Positions 1 to 11,100 of a stretch of 64,000 bases of DNA are shown here, piece by piece; position 1 is the stretch's first letter; each line of letters begins with the position of its first letter. The DNA comes from Hyposmocoma kahamanoa (taxonomy: Eukaryota; Arthropoda; Insecta; Lepidoptera; Cosmopterigidae): positions 22,108,187-22,172,186 of the forward strand of contig NW_020653851.1 in the NCBI RefSeq assembly GCF_003589595.1, given 5' to 3'. A model generated the notes under the pieces. The model searched no databases. It saw nothing but the letters and a program-made list of their open reading frames with translations, and had not been told where the DNA came from. Made by a program: the position numbers and the translations under genes.

Positions 1-563
1 TCGTTTTAATGTAGTGCGAATATGAATCAAGCCGGGGAGGCTTATGTCTAGCAGTGGATGTGTGTAAACTGATGATGATGACGATATGTTAGAGAGGGCC
101 TAACGCAAGCTAGAGACTCTACCAATTTTACGTATCTTAGGAGAGGATATTGGTCATAGTCTTCCATGGTGGCCGTCCGGCTTCTTGTGAGTTTACAAGT
201 TTTCCAAGGGAACTTTCTTCAAAATGACACCTAACAATCATACATCAAAACAAATGCAATCGAGTAAAAACATCTGTAAACAACTTCACAAGGATTTAGA
301 AACTCAGCTGTGCGTGCTTGCTGCCTATCATATTTAAAGATTCTACGTAATTAATCCCTAAATCCACACGCGTTCCTAATCACGCATCTTGTAAACGTTA
401 TTTAATTTCAGTATTTTATATTGCTGGCATCCTTCAATTGGAAACTATTATTGTAAAACTCATTCAGATGTTATAATTGTATAATTATTGCGTTAAAACT
501 TCAGTTATTCAATGTTTTCTGTCACCAGTAGTTGTGGACATGATTATTCATTGATATTGTTTT
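1..563. other. no recognised feature
   Basis: AT-rich sequence without a convincing exon, RNA gene or repeat shared with the rest of the window. It may be intron or 5' flank of the RhoGAP gene further right. Confidence 0.4.
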
Positions 564-875
564 TTTATCGACTTCAAACAAAGGAGGAACTTCTCAATTA
601 GATTGTTTTTTTTTTAATGTATGCGATAACACTGTTTTTTGAATTTGTGAACCGATTTTGATGTTTCTTTTTTTGTTGGAAAGAATGAGACCAATAGTGA
701 GGTACTCATTAATAGGTCATTTAAATTTCAAGAAAATATTCCACCTCTAAGGATGAATGCGGTTTCGCGCACTTTCAGGTAACCGATCTCAATAAACCTT
801 AGCAATTAGATCCACAAACTTTAGAAGTCCGTTTTTTTTATAAAAAAGTTATAATTATTTATATTAGCAACGATT
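564..875 (+). repeat. interspersed repeat family B, copy 1
   Basis: The blocks occur in a fixed order that recurs in eight places in the window: an 'aaaggagga' start, a 'gattttgatg...tttttgttgg' block, 'attccacctctaagg', then 'accgat(t/c)tcaataaa' and a T-rich end. No ORF and no terminal inverted repeat is visible, so the class is unknown. Confidence 0.75.
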
Positions 876-1154
876 ATATATTCATCGATATCGTATTTTA
901 AATTGTATTATTGTTGCGTTCTAATACAAATACAAATGTTTTGAATTCTTCTTCTTATCGTAATACATACACTATACTATTGTGACCCAGAATTTCAGCC
1001 ACGTAGCGTCACTAGTAGCTGATTAAATCCTCAAGCGTGCAGCTGTTAGGGCAGGGCACGATATGAGCTGGGCCATCGTTTGATCACATTGCACAAATTC
1101 CCCACCCGAACACCTTAATGAAGCCTATTTAAAAGACCTCCAGATCGACCATGA

Positions 1155-1330
1155 CAATTGTTTAATGATATTTCAGGTATGCATCATTAGGGTAAGTTCC
1201 GATAAGTCGAGTACGTTAACTACTTTTACTTGTTTTCAAAAGAGAATTTTGTGCTCTATCTTTTGCTTTATAAAACGGATATTTGAACATTTGTCACCGC
1301 GTTTTAGTTAGTGGAGGGCAGAATGGTAGT
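1155..1330 (+). repeat. interspersed repeat family E, copy 1
   Basis: This closely resembles 6480-6655. Both carry 'gataagttccgataagtcga', 'gaattttgtgctc' and 'gtttta(g/a)ttagtgga(g/c)ggcag' in the same order. No coding potential was seen. Confidence 0.6.
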
Positions 1331-1379
1331 TGCTACTCTTTCGAGTCAAATGTTAAGCTATGGGACGATGCGACCCCCC

Positions 1380-1545
1380 TTCCATCGTCATTCCACCTTT
1401 TTGTCACATTGTCTCTGGTTTCTGGCCACTTGTTTTCAATTTTAAATGGTTCTTTTATTCCTTTGTTTTTGTTTCGTTTCGTCGTTACTCCCTGCTCAGT
1501 CGCTGAAGCGAGCAGTGCTTTTTCTATCACAAAAAAAACTTGAAA
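1380..1545 (+). repeat. interspersed repeat family D, copy 1
   Basis: It shares 'catcgtcattccac', 'tttctggccac' and a downstream 'cgaagcgagca'-like block with 3570-3725 and, inverted, with 4190-4350. Open frames here on either strand look like chance. Confidence 0.5.
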
Positions 1546-2587
1546 ACATTTTTTTATAAAACCGGGTTTATTTTCACTATTTCTTTTTACTTTTGAATTT
1601 TGACTCGCTATGGAGGCTACGATGGGATCCAGGCTACATACAATCAACAGGACATGCTTACGCAGTGGTAGCAGTGCGTGACAACCTTTTCAACTATGTT
1701 AAGACTGAAAACAATTATTTTAAAGTGTTTTCGTAAATCAATATAAACAATAAAATGTTAACGGCTTAAGGCAGAAGCATTTCGCAGAATATGAAAGTAA
1801 CAGGTTGTTATTTGCAAGAAATAACTGTATTTACACGGAAAGGCTATGAATAACAACGCGGTATTACGGCGGCCTTGGGTGGACATCGGTTTTGAATGGA
1901 AAATGGCCGTGGTTTTACTGGTTTATTAAAGTATTCTGAGGTAAGCTAGGTTATTATCGCAGACTGTGAAGTGTGCTATATTTCGCTCAGTGTAGGCTGT
2001 AAGACAGTTACAGCATTTTCGTAAAATTAAATATTAGAAGATTTATATGCATTGAACATTATAATGAATCAGTACAAATAAATACAAATACAAAATGCTT
2101 TATTTCGCTCAGAAAGGTCACATAACAAGTTAGTGAGAGCTGGAGTCTGTACTAGGTTGGGGACCTGTGCTACAGATCACCAGACTCACTCCCTCTAGGT
2201 GTATAAAGAACTTAACATTATTTTAATTATTTTTTATTTTTTAATTAATGATAGGTATTAGTTATCAATTATTTTCTTTCATTACAAATTCATCGTTGTC
2301 TCATTTCAATTGGGGTATTATTAAACGAGCAAGTATGCTTATAGCGTACTTCATATACATAACAATCTACACATTTGATAAAATTCCAGTACTCAGTTAA
2401 TTTGAAGTTCACTTTCATGCAATAACTGGTTACCTCAATTTAAAACCTGCATTATTTCGTTGCAAGTCGTTTTTCCTCGTATCGAATAAAAGTATGAAGT
2501 GAATTGTGGGACTTAACGCTTTCCCTGCATTTTATTTTGTACTTGTACTTTTTGTGAGCAAAGCTGATGCCTTACAAGTTCGCTTGC
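1546..2587. other. no recognised gene
   Basis: No exon with good splice sites and no RNA gene seen. It is AT-rich flank between repeats. Confidence 0.4.
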
Positions 2588-2870
2588 GAGTGGAGACTGA
2601 TTTTTAGACTACAAAAAAAAAGGAGGAGGTTCTGAATTCGACTGTATTCTTTTTGTGTGTTGGTTACGCGATTGTTAATAGATTTCGATGATTCTTGTCT
2701 TGTTGGAAACTTGAAATATTCCACCTCTAAGGCATAGGTACTAGGGGATGAATTCGGTTGTGCGCACTTTCCAAAAACCAATTTCAATAAAACTTGCCAA
2801 ATAGATGTAATACCATGAACTTTATAGGTCTTTTTTAAATAGTTACAATTCATTTGGAAACGGGTATAAA
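2588..2870 (+). repeat. interspersed repeat family B, copy 2
   Basis: It carries the family B blocks 'aaaaggaggaggttct', 'gattcttgtcttgttgg', 'attccacctctaagg' and 'accaatttcaataaaactt' in order. Confidence 0.75.
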
Positions 2871-3569
2871 CGCGTTTACATACGAATAGATTTTTTCACA
2901 CGTACCTAGTTACACGACGTGGTCACGGGCTGACTGGTGATGCGATGTTTACATCTCCATCTCGGCGGTAGAATCTTCATCCACCCGCATAACATTTTTT
3001 TAAAGTACCGCTCCACAAACACTAGGTAGGTGTGAAAAATAGCTATTCGTATATAAACGCGAAAGTTTAAAAGTATACAAAGCTATAATTATTGCGAAAA
3101 TCTATTATAAAATATGACCTAGCCCTTAAACGATCTTGGTGGTCCAACTGTTTGTACTATGGGCGTTGGAGATGAATTTTTCCAAATATGTTTTAGTCTG
3201 GTGCGGTTGTATGGCACTCTTGGTGCAATAAGGTCACATTTGCATGTGTGTTGCAAAAAGCGAGAAAACTAAAATCCGTTGCCCACTGCACCGAACTCGC
3301 AACGAGAAATCTGCGGGTAATAAGGTCCACGATTCTACAAACATCTACCCACAAACCTGAAAAGTGTTACAAACAAAGTGTCGAGGAGTTTCTTTTGAAA
3401 CAATTATAATTTTGTTTTACACGACTTCGTTGTAATTATACAAGTAGCAGTTATGCTACTTTTTTCATATTCGTTATTAATGTTTGCGTTAGTGACAATC
3501 ATATTATCCTAATAATAATAAATAAATCGTTTATTACATGAAAATGCAATTGGCTACAAATTTAAAGCT

Positions 3570-3725
3570 TTTTAACACCATTTTCTCTGGTACCTGGCCA
3601 ACTACTTAGAAATTTTGAATCGTTCTTAAATTCCTTTTCTTCTTCGTCACTTACTTTTCTTCTTTCCATCGCGACTCTCTACGAAATTACCGAAGCGAGC
3701 ACACGTGCTCGACTTGACGATTGAA
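3570..3725 (+). repeat. interspersed repeat family D, copy 2
   Basis: A diverged copy of 1380-1545: a 'ctctggtacctggcca' block followed by a T-rich stretch and 'accgaagcgagcac'. Confidence 0.4.
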
Positions 3726-4189
3726 AATTATATAACCGAACTGCTTATAAAGCATAGTATTTCTTGAAATTACAAGCTCGTTTGGGCCTTTACGCCTTTA
3801 CTTTACCTGTTCTTTTCCCTTCTCTTGTACTCTTTATTTCTACAATAAAATTCATGTGGACCGAACCTTCTATTTAATTGCGCGAAGCCCACGTGACAAA
3901 GCAATAAACCTGTAAGAGCGCTGCTGGCGCTGGTGGCGACTCCTGTTGGCACCGCTTTAGCATGTCCATGGATTGTAATGTAGGATGGAAAGTGTAGTCG
4001 TAGCCTCCGCAGCTTCCGCAGTCTCCATACATCTTCCTTAGTAAGTTAAAACTTTAAATTTCAAAATAGTGATAGTAAATCCAGTTTTATGAATATTATT
4101 CCCGTTTTATTAATATTTACGATCTTTAAAATATTTATTGCACAAGAGATTTTTGGTAAATGGTAAACGATTCAAAAAATTAAAGAGAA

Positions 4190-4350
4190 GACGTGTTCGC
4201 TGCCGCAGTCGAGCAGGAAGTGACGATGAAACGAAACAAAATCAGAATGCGAGGCAAAAGAACTATGGTACAATTAAAAATTTAAATTTAAATAGGAGTG
4301 GCCAGGAACCGGAGAAAGGCGACAAAAAGTGGGATGACGATGTGAGGTCA
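4190..4350 (-). repeat. interspersed repeat family D, copy 3
   Basis: The reverse complement matches 1380-1545 through the 'catcgtcat(c/t)ccac', 'ctggccac' and 'tttaaatttaaa' blocks. The 113-residue open frame across it (from 4138) is therefore not taken as a gene. Confidence 0.5.
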
Positions 4351-4850
4351 CACTGTCACATATCTTACCTATCGTACGTCATATCGTACACTCGCATAGA
4401 TATGTATAACAACATCAACAGTACAAAACTTAGTCATCTGAGATTTGTGATAAAAATTTCTTTTTCGCTTTCTTTTTAAATGTTAATTTAAATAAATTAT
4501 TTTCACATTGTATTTACACCCTTACCCTTCAACACTAGAACGCAGTAACGTTTACATTACTACTCACATCAGTGCTTCCTTAATGAGCCTTACAGCAAAA
4601 TGATGTCAAAAGAAGGAACTTAAAACGGAAACGTAGAACCGGTACTACCTATTGGAGTCAACTTTTCTACCGCGGAAGTATCTGCCTGCTCACTGTACAC
4701 GTATTACTAAGTCAGTAGAGCCGACCGGTCGGCGCAAGGTGATTATCTATCGGTTCTGTCTGATAGGGTTATTAATCAGAACTGTTTTCTTGACCGTTAT
4801 TTTGATAGTAGTGGTAATTCTGCGCTTAATTTAAAATATATTATAATATA

Positions 4851-5197
4851 TATCGAGTTCTTAGGTATTCGCGATTGTTACGTGATTAGATTTTATTCTA
4901 ATTTCTATTAATAATTAATAATAAATTGAACTTAATAAAAATTCATTGGATAAAATAATTTGTAAAATGTAATGTAGCGTAAATTGGAATGTTTTCTTTG
5001 TAAAATTTAAAATGAGGTATTTAATTAATAACTATAGGGAAAAAATAGGGTGGTTTGCATCAATATTAGACATAACTGGTTGAAGACTGTACCACCTCAG
5101 TCAACCGTGACCATGGGACCTGTAAAGGGCCCGAAACGTCGGTTTTTTGAAAAAACAAATATACGCGATTTAAATCCGGAAAAATAGTTTCATTCTT
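4851..5197 (-). mobile_element. Penelope-like element copy 1, inverted (fold-back) insertion
   Basis: The element 3' end, which reads 'tcgagttcttagg' on the plus strand, lies at the left. After only about 30 bp the sequence switches to the opposite orientation and runs through the 3' UTR to 'aatagtttcatt'. The insertion is flanked by a perfect 12-bp direct repeat, tattataatata, at 4839-4850 and 5198-5209, so the two-orientation structure went in as one unit. The right arm matches the 3' UTR of the copy at 11037-11719. No coding part remains. Confidence 0.8.
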
Positions 5198-5280
5198 TAT
5201 TATAATATAATTTTAAAATATCTGAATAATATACCACTTTGTTGTTTCTTTCTGTTGTTTTCAAAATTTCTTCGATCCGT

Positions 5281-5530
5281 CTGGATTGTTTTTAGTAGCA
5301 GTAGAGCTATATTACCTATTTCTACCGTCAAGCAGTAATGCTCACATTACTGCGTTCCGGTTTTAAAATGTAACGGTGCTTGTGAAATTACAGGCACATG
5401 GGACTTGTCAACTTATGTCTCAAGGTGATGGGCGCTGCTAAAAAAGCTTGAACCAGCGACTTCGCCAAACTGGGTCTACCGTTCCGTTCGTTCTGTGATA
5501 TTATAAATAGTTATAAACTTTTTTGTAATC
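5281..5530 (+). repeat. interspersed repeat family A, copy 1
   Basis: Family A runs from 'gtagcagtagagct' through 'cagtaatg...cattactg', 'gaaattacaggcacatgg' and 'ttatgtctca' to 'cgtccc...gatattataaa'. This copy keeps all blocks except the 'cgtccc' region. An A-rich 3' end suggests a SINE-like or other non-autonomous element, but no pol III box was identified. Confidence 0.75.
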
Positions 5531-5772
5531 TATAATTAATTGGCAAGTTTTATTGAAATTTTTTTAGTAGACAGTAGGTGAAATCCTATAAAGCGGATTC
5601 ATCGCTTAATTTGCTACCCTTAAAAGTATATTTTCTCCAAATTTGAATGGGACACCACAGCAAAAAGAGATACATCGAAATCGTTCTACAAATGTCGGAG
5701 TTATCGCGTAACAAACACTAAAAGTATACAGTCGAATTGGAAACCTACTCCTTTTCTTTAAGTCATTAAAAA
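5531..5772 (-). repeat. interspersed repeat family B, copy 3
   Basis: This is the reverse complement of the family B order ('ccaagttttattgaaat', 'atttgaatgggac', 'gagttatcgcgtaac', 'cctactccttttctt'). It abuts the family A copy on its left. Confidence 0.7.
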
Positions 5773-5786
5773 AAAACCTTTGAATG

Positions 5787-6072
5787 CATTGACTTACAAT
5801 TACATGGACGTCGGGTCCGCGCTAAAAAGTGTCCGCACTTGTAGGGCGTTAAAATCGTATACAGAGCGTTCTTCACGCTTTAGTCTTCGTTTGTTCGACT
5901 GACAGCGAAGCAAGCAGAATTAGACAGTACTGCGATGACATTACAATTTAAATTCAACGTTTTAGCTTTTTCATATTCCTTTACATGTCACTACGTTTAA
6001 ATAGGTTGACTTGGGACATTTTTTTCGTGGTTTTTGTATTAGACCCGTCGTCTATTTATTTGTAAGTCAATG
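5787..6072 (+). mobile_element. MITE with 8-bp target duplication, long form, copy 1
   Basis: The element starts with cattgacttacaa and ends with its reverse complement, ttgtaagtcaatg. It is flanked by a perfect 8-bp direct repeat, tttgaatg, at 5779-5786 and 6073-6080. It is 286 bp long with no coding capacity. The 8-bp duplication points to the hAT or P superfamily; no autonomous partner is in the window. Confidence 0.92.
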
Positions 6073-6479
6073 TTTGAATGTCCATATTGTTTCTATGACA
6101 CTCTTCCATTATATAGCCACACTCGTAACACAGAGTTTTGAGGTTTTTTGAAGCCGAAGGTTTATGTTAACAAGGCCACGACCATCCACGCCTTGAATGA
6201 GGAAATTGAGAGCTCTGTATCAACGAAATTCAACCATAGTTATGCAGAATGGTCATCAAACATTTCATGAAAGCAGTGCGAATGTGCCCGCAAAGCCATT
6301 GAGGCCATTTAACCGACATACTTTACCACATATAACCCCATACCATGTACTTCGTGGATCAATAAAAAATATTTTTTTGTACAACACAATTTTGAATTAT
6401 CTGCCGTCCGCGAACTAAAAGTGGCAAATTATTTTTTTGAGATATCATAAAAAACCATAACCCAGTTGTAGAATTCTGA

Positions 6480-6655
6480 AATTGTTTAGTGATATTTCAG
6501 TTATACATCGTTAGGATAAGTTCCGATAAGTCGAACTCGTTAACTAATTGTAGCCGTTTTTGAAAAAGAATTTTGTGCTCCATTTTTTGCTATTTAAGAC
6601 GGTTATTTGACCATTTTTCACTTAGCTGCGTTTTAATTAGTGGACGGCAGTTATA
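6480..6655 (+). repeat. interspersed repeat family E, copy 2
   Basis: Paralogue of 1155-1330, with the same blocks in the same orientation. Confidence 0.6.
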
Positions 6656-7054
6656 AACCTGTTTTCTGTCAAAGTTACTTCTTGCGTGAGTTTTGGACAC
6701 CCGTTGTAATGAAATCGTACGTATATGCATAATATAAGCCTAATACCCAATTACGGCCTGGCCCTTCCGGAAGACGGCTCGTGGTGCAATGAATCGCCAA
6801 ACAAGGACGTGAATGGCGGTAACGTTTCTTTAATTGATACCTCTACATGGCCATAGGTAGTTTTAATGTGAGGAAGTAGGTATTTTGTAGAAGTAGTTAT
6901 GGTAGTTTCTTAACTATTACCTACTATTTTGCTGTAATTTAATTATGATCCATTTTCAGAAGTTGTTATTTAGTAGAAGTCTGTTCTTATAACTGTGTTC
7001 ACTGTCATGTTTTTAAAGATAATAGAGTATAAAAGTGTATGTCATGAAGTACTG

Positions 7055-7236
7055 CCACCTTACCAATTTCTGCCGCCAAGAAATTACTGGCTTGTCAACT
7101 CATGTCTCAGGTTTGACAGGCGCAGTGGCATTGCATCTTTGCGATTTATAGCTCTGAGTGGCACTGCATTATGGACGCCTTGTAGCTTACGATCAGGCGC
7201 ACGACTTTTTCGTCCCATTACTGATATTATAAAAAA
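7055..7236 (+). repeat. interspersed repeat family A, copy 2 (5' truncated)
   Basis: It starts near 'cttacc(a)atttctgccgcc' and runs to 'cgtcccatt...gatattataaaaaaac'. The open frame through it is repeat-derived. Confidence 0.75.
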
Positions 7237-8120
7237 ACTTTACGCTATGATGGACTGTTGTGGTCCGAATTGCAAAGATTATTGTACATTCAGCCTAATT
7301 GTCATAAGTTCTTATGCAAGAACTCGTAGAAGATTCCCTCGTTTTCAAAAACATTAGGATTTAAAAGCTTTCGCATAAAATTGTCAATAGGTATACGATG
7401 ACTTTCAAAAATTACGCAACGATGTGAGGACAATACGTAATTTTAAATTTCTCTCTCCATTAGAAAGAAACAAGCAATTCCTGAGTTTCAATGTGGGAGA
7501 CATTAGTGCAATTATAAGCTGTCCCACGATTGTTGATGAGTGGTGGTTTAATACTTTCTATGCAGGAAAAACTCGTGTATATAAAACACAATGTATGTAC
7601 GTTCAGATTTCCGACACTTAACGATCGATTAATAATACGTCTTATGTGTCAGAGGAAAAAAAAACTATAAATGACATGAGGTTTGTTTGATATGCAGCAG
7701 CAAATTGCTGACGGGTTGATAATAAGATATGTAGGTAGTCATGAAGAGGAAAGTACGTAATATGTGTAAATGCCGTAGTTAAACAAAAATGATCCAATCC
7801 AGTCATTTTCGAAATACCTATGGAAGTTTTAAGTTTAATAGAGCTTCTCACTCTCGTTTTATGCTGAAAACTTATAATGTCATGTAAGTCCAAAGATATT
7901 TATTCACGATTGTATGTTGGATTGTTTTGGATGATCTAAGAGTTTACGAACTGTTTGATACACACACATAACTCATTTTTTTAATTTTGTGGATTGGATC
8001 CTTTTTGCTTAACTACATCCTATTAGACTTTTCAAAGCCTTAAAAAACACTCGATGATTTTCACAGGACATCTATTATGTAATTCAAAAGTATAACGTAA
8101 AATTTGTAATTTTTTTTCAG
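7237..8120. other. no recognised gene (intron or upstream flank)
   Basis: No supported exon seen. The stretch ends in the polypyrimidine tract and AG acceptor of the first visible RhoGAP exon. Confidence 0.4.
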
Positions 8121-11100
8121 AACTCTAGTGGCAGCGAGCCTCGATCTCGGAGTGCGACTCCCGACTCTTTGGACTCGCTGCCAAGCGGGGGGTCCGGCAG
8201 TCCACCAGCCGAGTGGGCTGATGCTGTTACTCCACCCGATTTTGTGTAAGTATTACACAAAAAAGAGAAAGATCTCCAAATAACCTTGCCCCGTAACCTA
8301 TAATATGAACATGCCTATTGTTGATTTTTGCGCATTGCCTCAGGGCATCGGTGGCATTCTTTATAACGCATATTTTCGCAACTGTAAAAAGAATGATAAA
8401 TTACATGTGCCGGTTTTCATTGTTGTATTTTGCAGAAGTGAAATCAGGTCACATCACTAGCATTAATCTCGGGAATCTTACAAATATTTCACTGTCTTTT
8501 GTCACCATTTGGAGATGGCCTTCTTTGATAATGGTTAACGATACGTACTCATAGAAAGCTGGTACTTTGTCATCTGAATGTAATCTGATGCGATTAGTAA
8601 TTGTTCCAAGTTACCTATGCTCTAGTTAAAGGTAATTTATGTTTAATTAGGTATTTTCGCGGTTTCATAGCTCCGCGTTTAATATCATATTTCTTGTTTG
8701 CAGCGATAGTTTCCCGCCACCTGGCACTCATGCGCCATTGGCTCGGACACCGTCAGCACCAGCTGCGCCGCGGCGTTCACGCCTCTCGCCCCCCGGCCAG
8801 CATGACTCGCCTCCGCTAACTATGCACGAGCTCTTCAAGCCCAACGATCTTCACTGGGCTGACATTGCAAGCAATACCGGTAAGATGTTCTTTCTGACTA
8901 TTATGTTGACCTGGTACCTATATGACAGAATTACATCATTTTAGAAGACTACAACAGTCTTAATAAATACGGATTGTTTACCAATTTCAGAGGGAATCGA
9001 ATTGATAGGCTACCAAAGATATGGGACAGTCCAAGGACCAAGAATAGGCAAGGAGCGAATCAACGGGTCTATCTTGAAGGACAACGATCCCTTCATGTAA
9101 GTAACAAGTTCTGTTTCTTTGTTGACTTTTTACTCAATTTAGATACCCGAATAGGAAACATGTGTTCTTAGTACGCACCTGAAAGTGCAACTGCTTAAAT
9201 ATCTTTTTCTGTCACCGTAGCAACAAACACACAACGATATCGCGTGCCAAAAGCGCAGCATCTGGCCAGCAGCCACTCAGTTTCGAACACAAATTCAACC
9301 TAGACAGACAGATGATGGAACACGAGGAGGAGTGGCCCGAAGACGACAGCACCATTGACATTGAGAACATCGGAGAACCCCAGTTGAAACGCCTACAGCC
9401 ACTTATTTGGTTGGAATTAACCACGATGTTCGATAGATACTCGCTGCCTTTCCAGAAGAGGAAGCCGCCCAAGAAGAAAAGGAAAGAAGGTAACAATGCC
9501 TTAAGTTGAATGGCATACTTGCGAATCACACAATGTCATATATCGTATAGCAGTGTCCATCTGGCAGGATCTAAAACATAGTGAACGGTGTTTACAGAAG
9601 GCGCGGTCTTTGGCGTGGCACTGGAGACACTGCTGCGTAAAGATATGATCCTGTGGGAGGAGACCTGGAGCTCGGTGCCAAGCGTGGTGCGCGCACTCAT
9701 CACCGCTCTACGAGCACGAACGCAAGATGAGGGCTTACTGCGTGTGCCTGGCAACAAGCAGAAGGTGAGGTTTTTGCTATTTTTCTGTCTTTTAAGAAGA
9801 AATAAAGATTGCAAATTTTTTTTGGGTCTTTAAGAGCTCAAAGTTGGCATTTATAACACTAGACATATTTCAGCTTAGGCTGCTAACAGATACGATTTTG
9901 GTTGCATGAAGTCGGTTTGGACTGCATCCAGTTAATGCGTGAAGTCGTTATTCGAGACTTCAACTGCAAGAAGTTGGTAACGACTTCACGCATTAACTGC
10001 ATGCAGTCAAAATCGACTTCATGCAGTCAATCTTTTAAGTCATTCTTTCAATAATCTTCAGTCAATCTTTTAGTAGCAGTAGAGGTCCTTGCGAAAGAGT
10101 TCGTCCAGGGTAGTATTGTCACTTTAACTATTTCTGCCGCCAAGCAGTAATGTCAGCATTACTGTGTTCCGGTTTTAAAGGGTAAGGTGCTGGTGAAATT
10201 ACAGGCACATGGGACTTGTCAATTTAGGTCCCAGAGTGACGGGGGCAGTGGTAGTGCACCTCAGACTTTTGCGATTTAAAGTTCTGAGTGGCACTGCAAC
10301 TGTTATGGACAGGCGTGTTGCTTACCATCAGGCGTGCGCCTGATTTGTTCGTCCCGTCACTTGATACTATAAAAAAATCTGCTAACAGCCTTAGGATTGT
10401 TTCACACGAACTATTTCTAATAGGACTTATGCTTTCAGATCGAATCCTTGTGTCAATTAATCGAGCGACAATGGTACGAAGACCGCGGCGCCGTGGAAGC
10501 GGCCCTATCGCGGGCCAGCAGTCACGACCTGGCCGCGGTGTTCAAGAGATTGCTACGGGCTCTCCCCCAGCCGCCGCTCACACAGGAGCTGATGCGACTC
10601 TTCTATCACACTTATGGTGAGTAAACTCGATATTAAAAGATATTCTTGACCATATTCCCTTTACGTCAACTCTTCAGGCAGCAAACAAATTGACTGCATG
10701 TTTGCAGTCAATTCGTTAGCTGCCTAAATGCAATGCAATCAGTCTCGGCTGCATGAAGTTAATGCGTCGGTTTCGACTGCATGCAGTAATGCGTAAAGTC
10801 GTTATCCGAGACCTCGACAGCATGCAGTCAATTTGTTAGCAGTCTTATAGATACATGTCGCTTTTATTCCTTTTGCGTTGGCTTGTTAGATACGTGTCCT
10901 CTTTGTGTCGCTTTTATTCTTTTTACGTCGAGTCAAATATGATGACGATATGTTTTGTCTTGCTTTAATTTCCTGTACGCCAAACGTAACCTAAGTACAG
11001 TGGAAAATTGAAATTTAATAAATTAGTTTATTATTTATCGAGGTCTTAGGTTTTCGCGATTGTTACACATAGGAAATGAAACTATTTTTCCGGATTTAAA

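Noticed and set aside
4138..4479. 113-residue basic open frame
   Set aside because: It overlaps a repeat D copy, and a related frame lies inverted at 1333-1647. It has no domain and no splice support.
4849..5190. LTR retrotransposon ends as the source of the 'cgagttcttagg' repeats
   Set aside because: The copies keep one end and are truncated at the other, have duplications of 8-14 bp, and two carry a Penelope-type GIY-YIG fragment, so a Penelope-like element fits better than an LTR.
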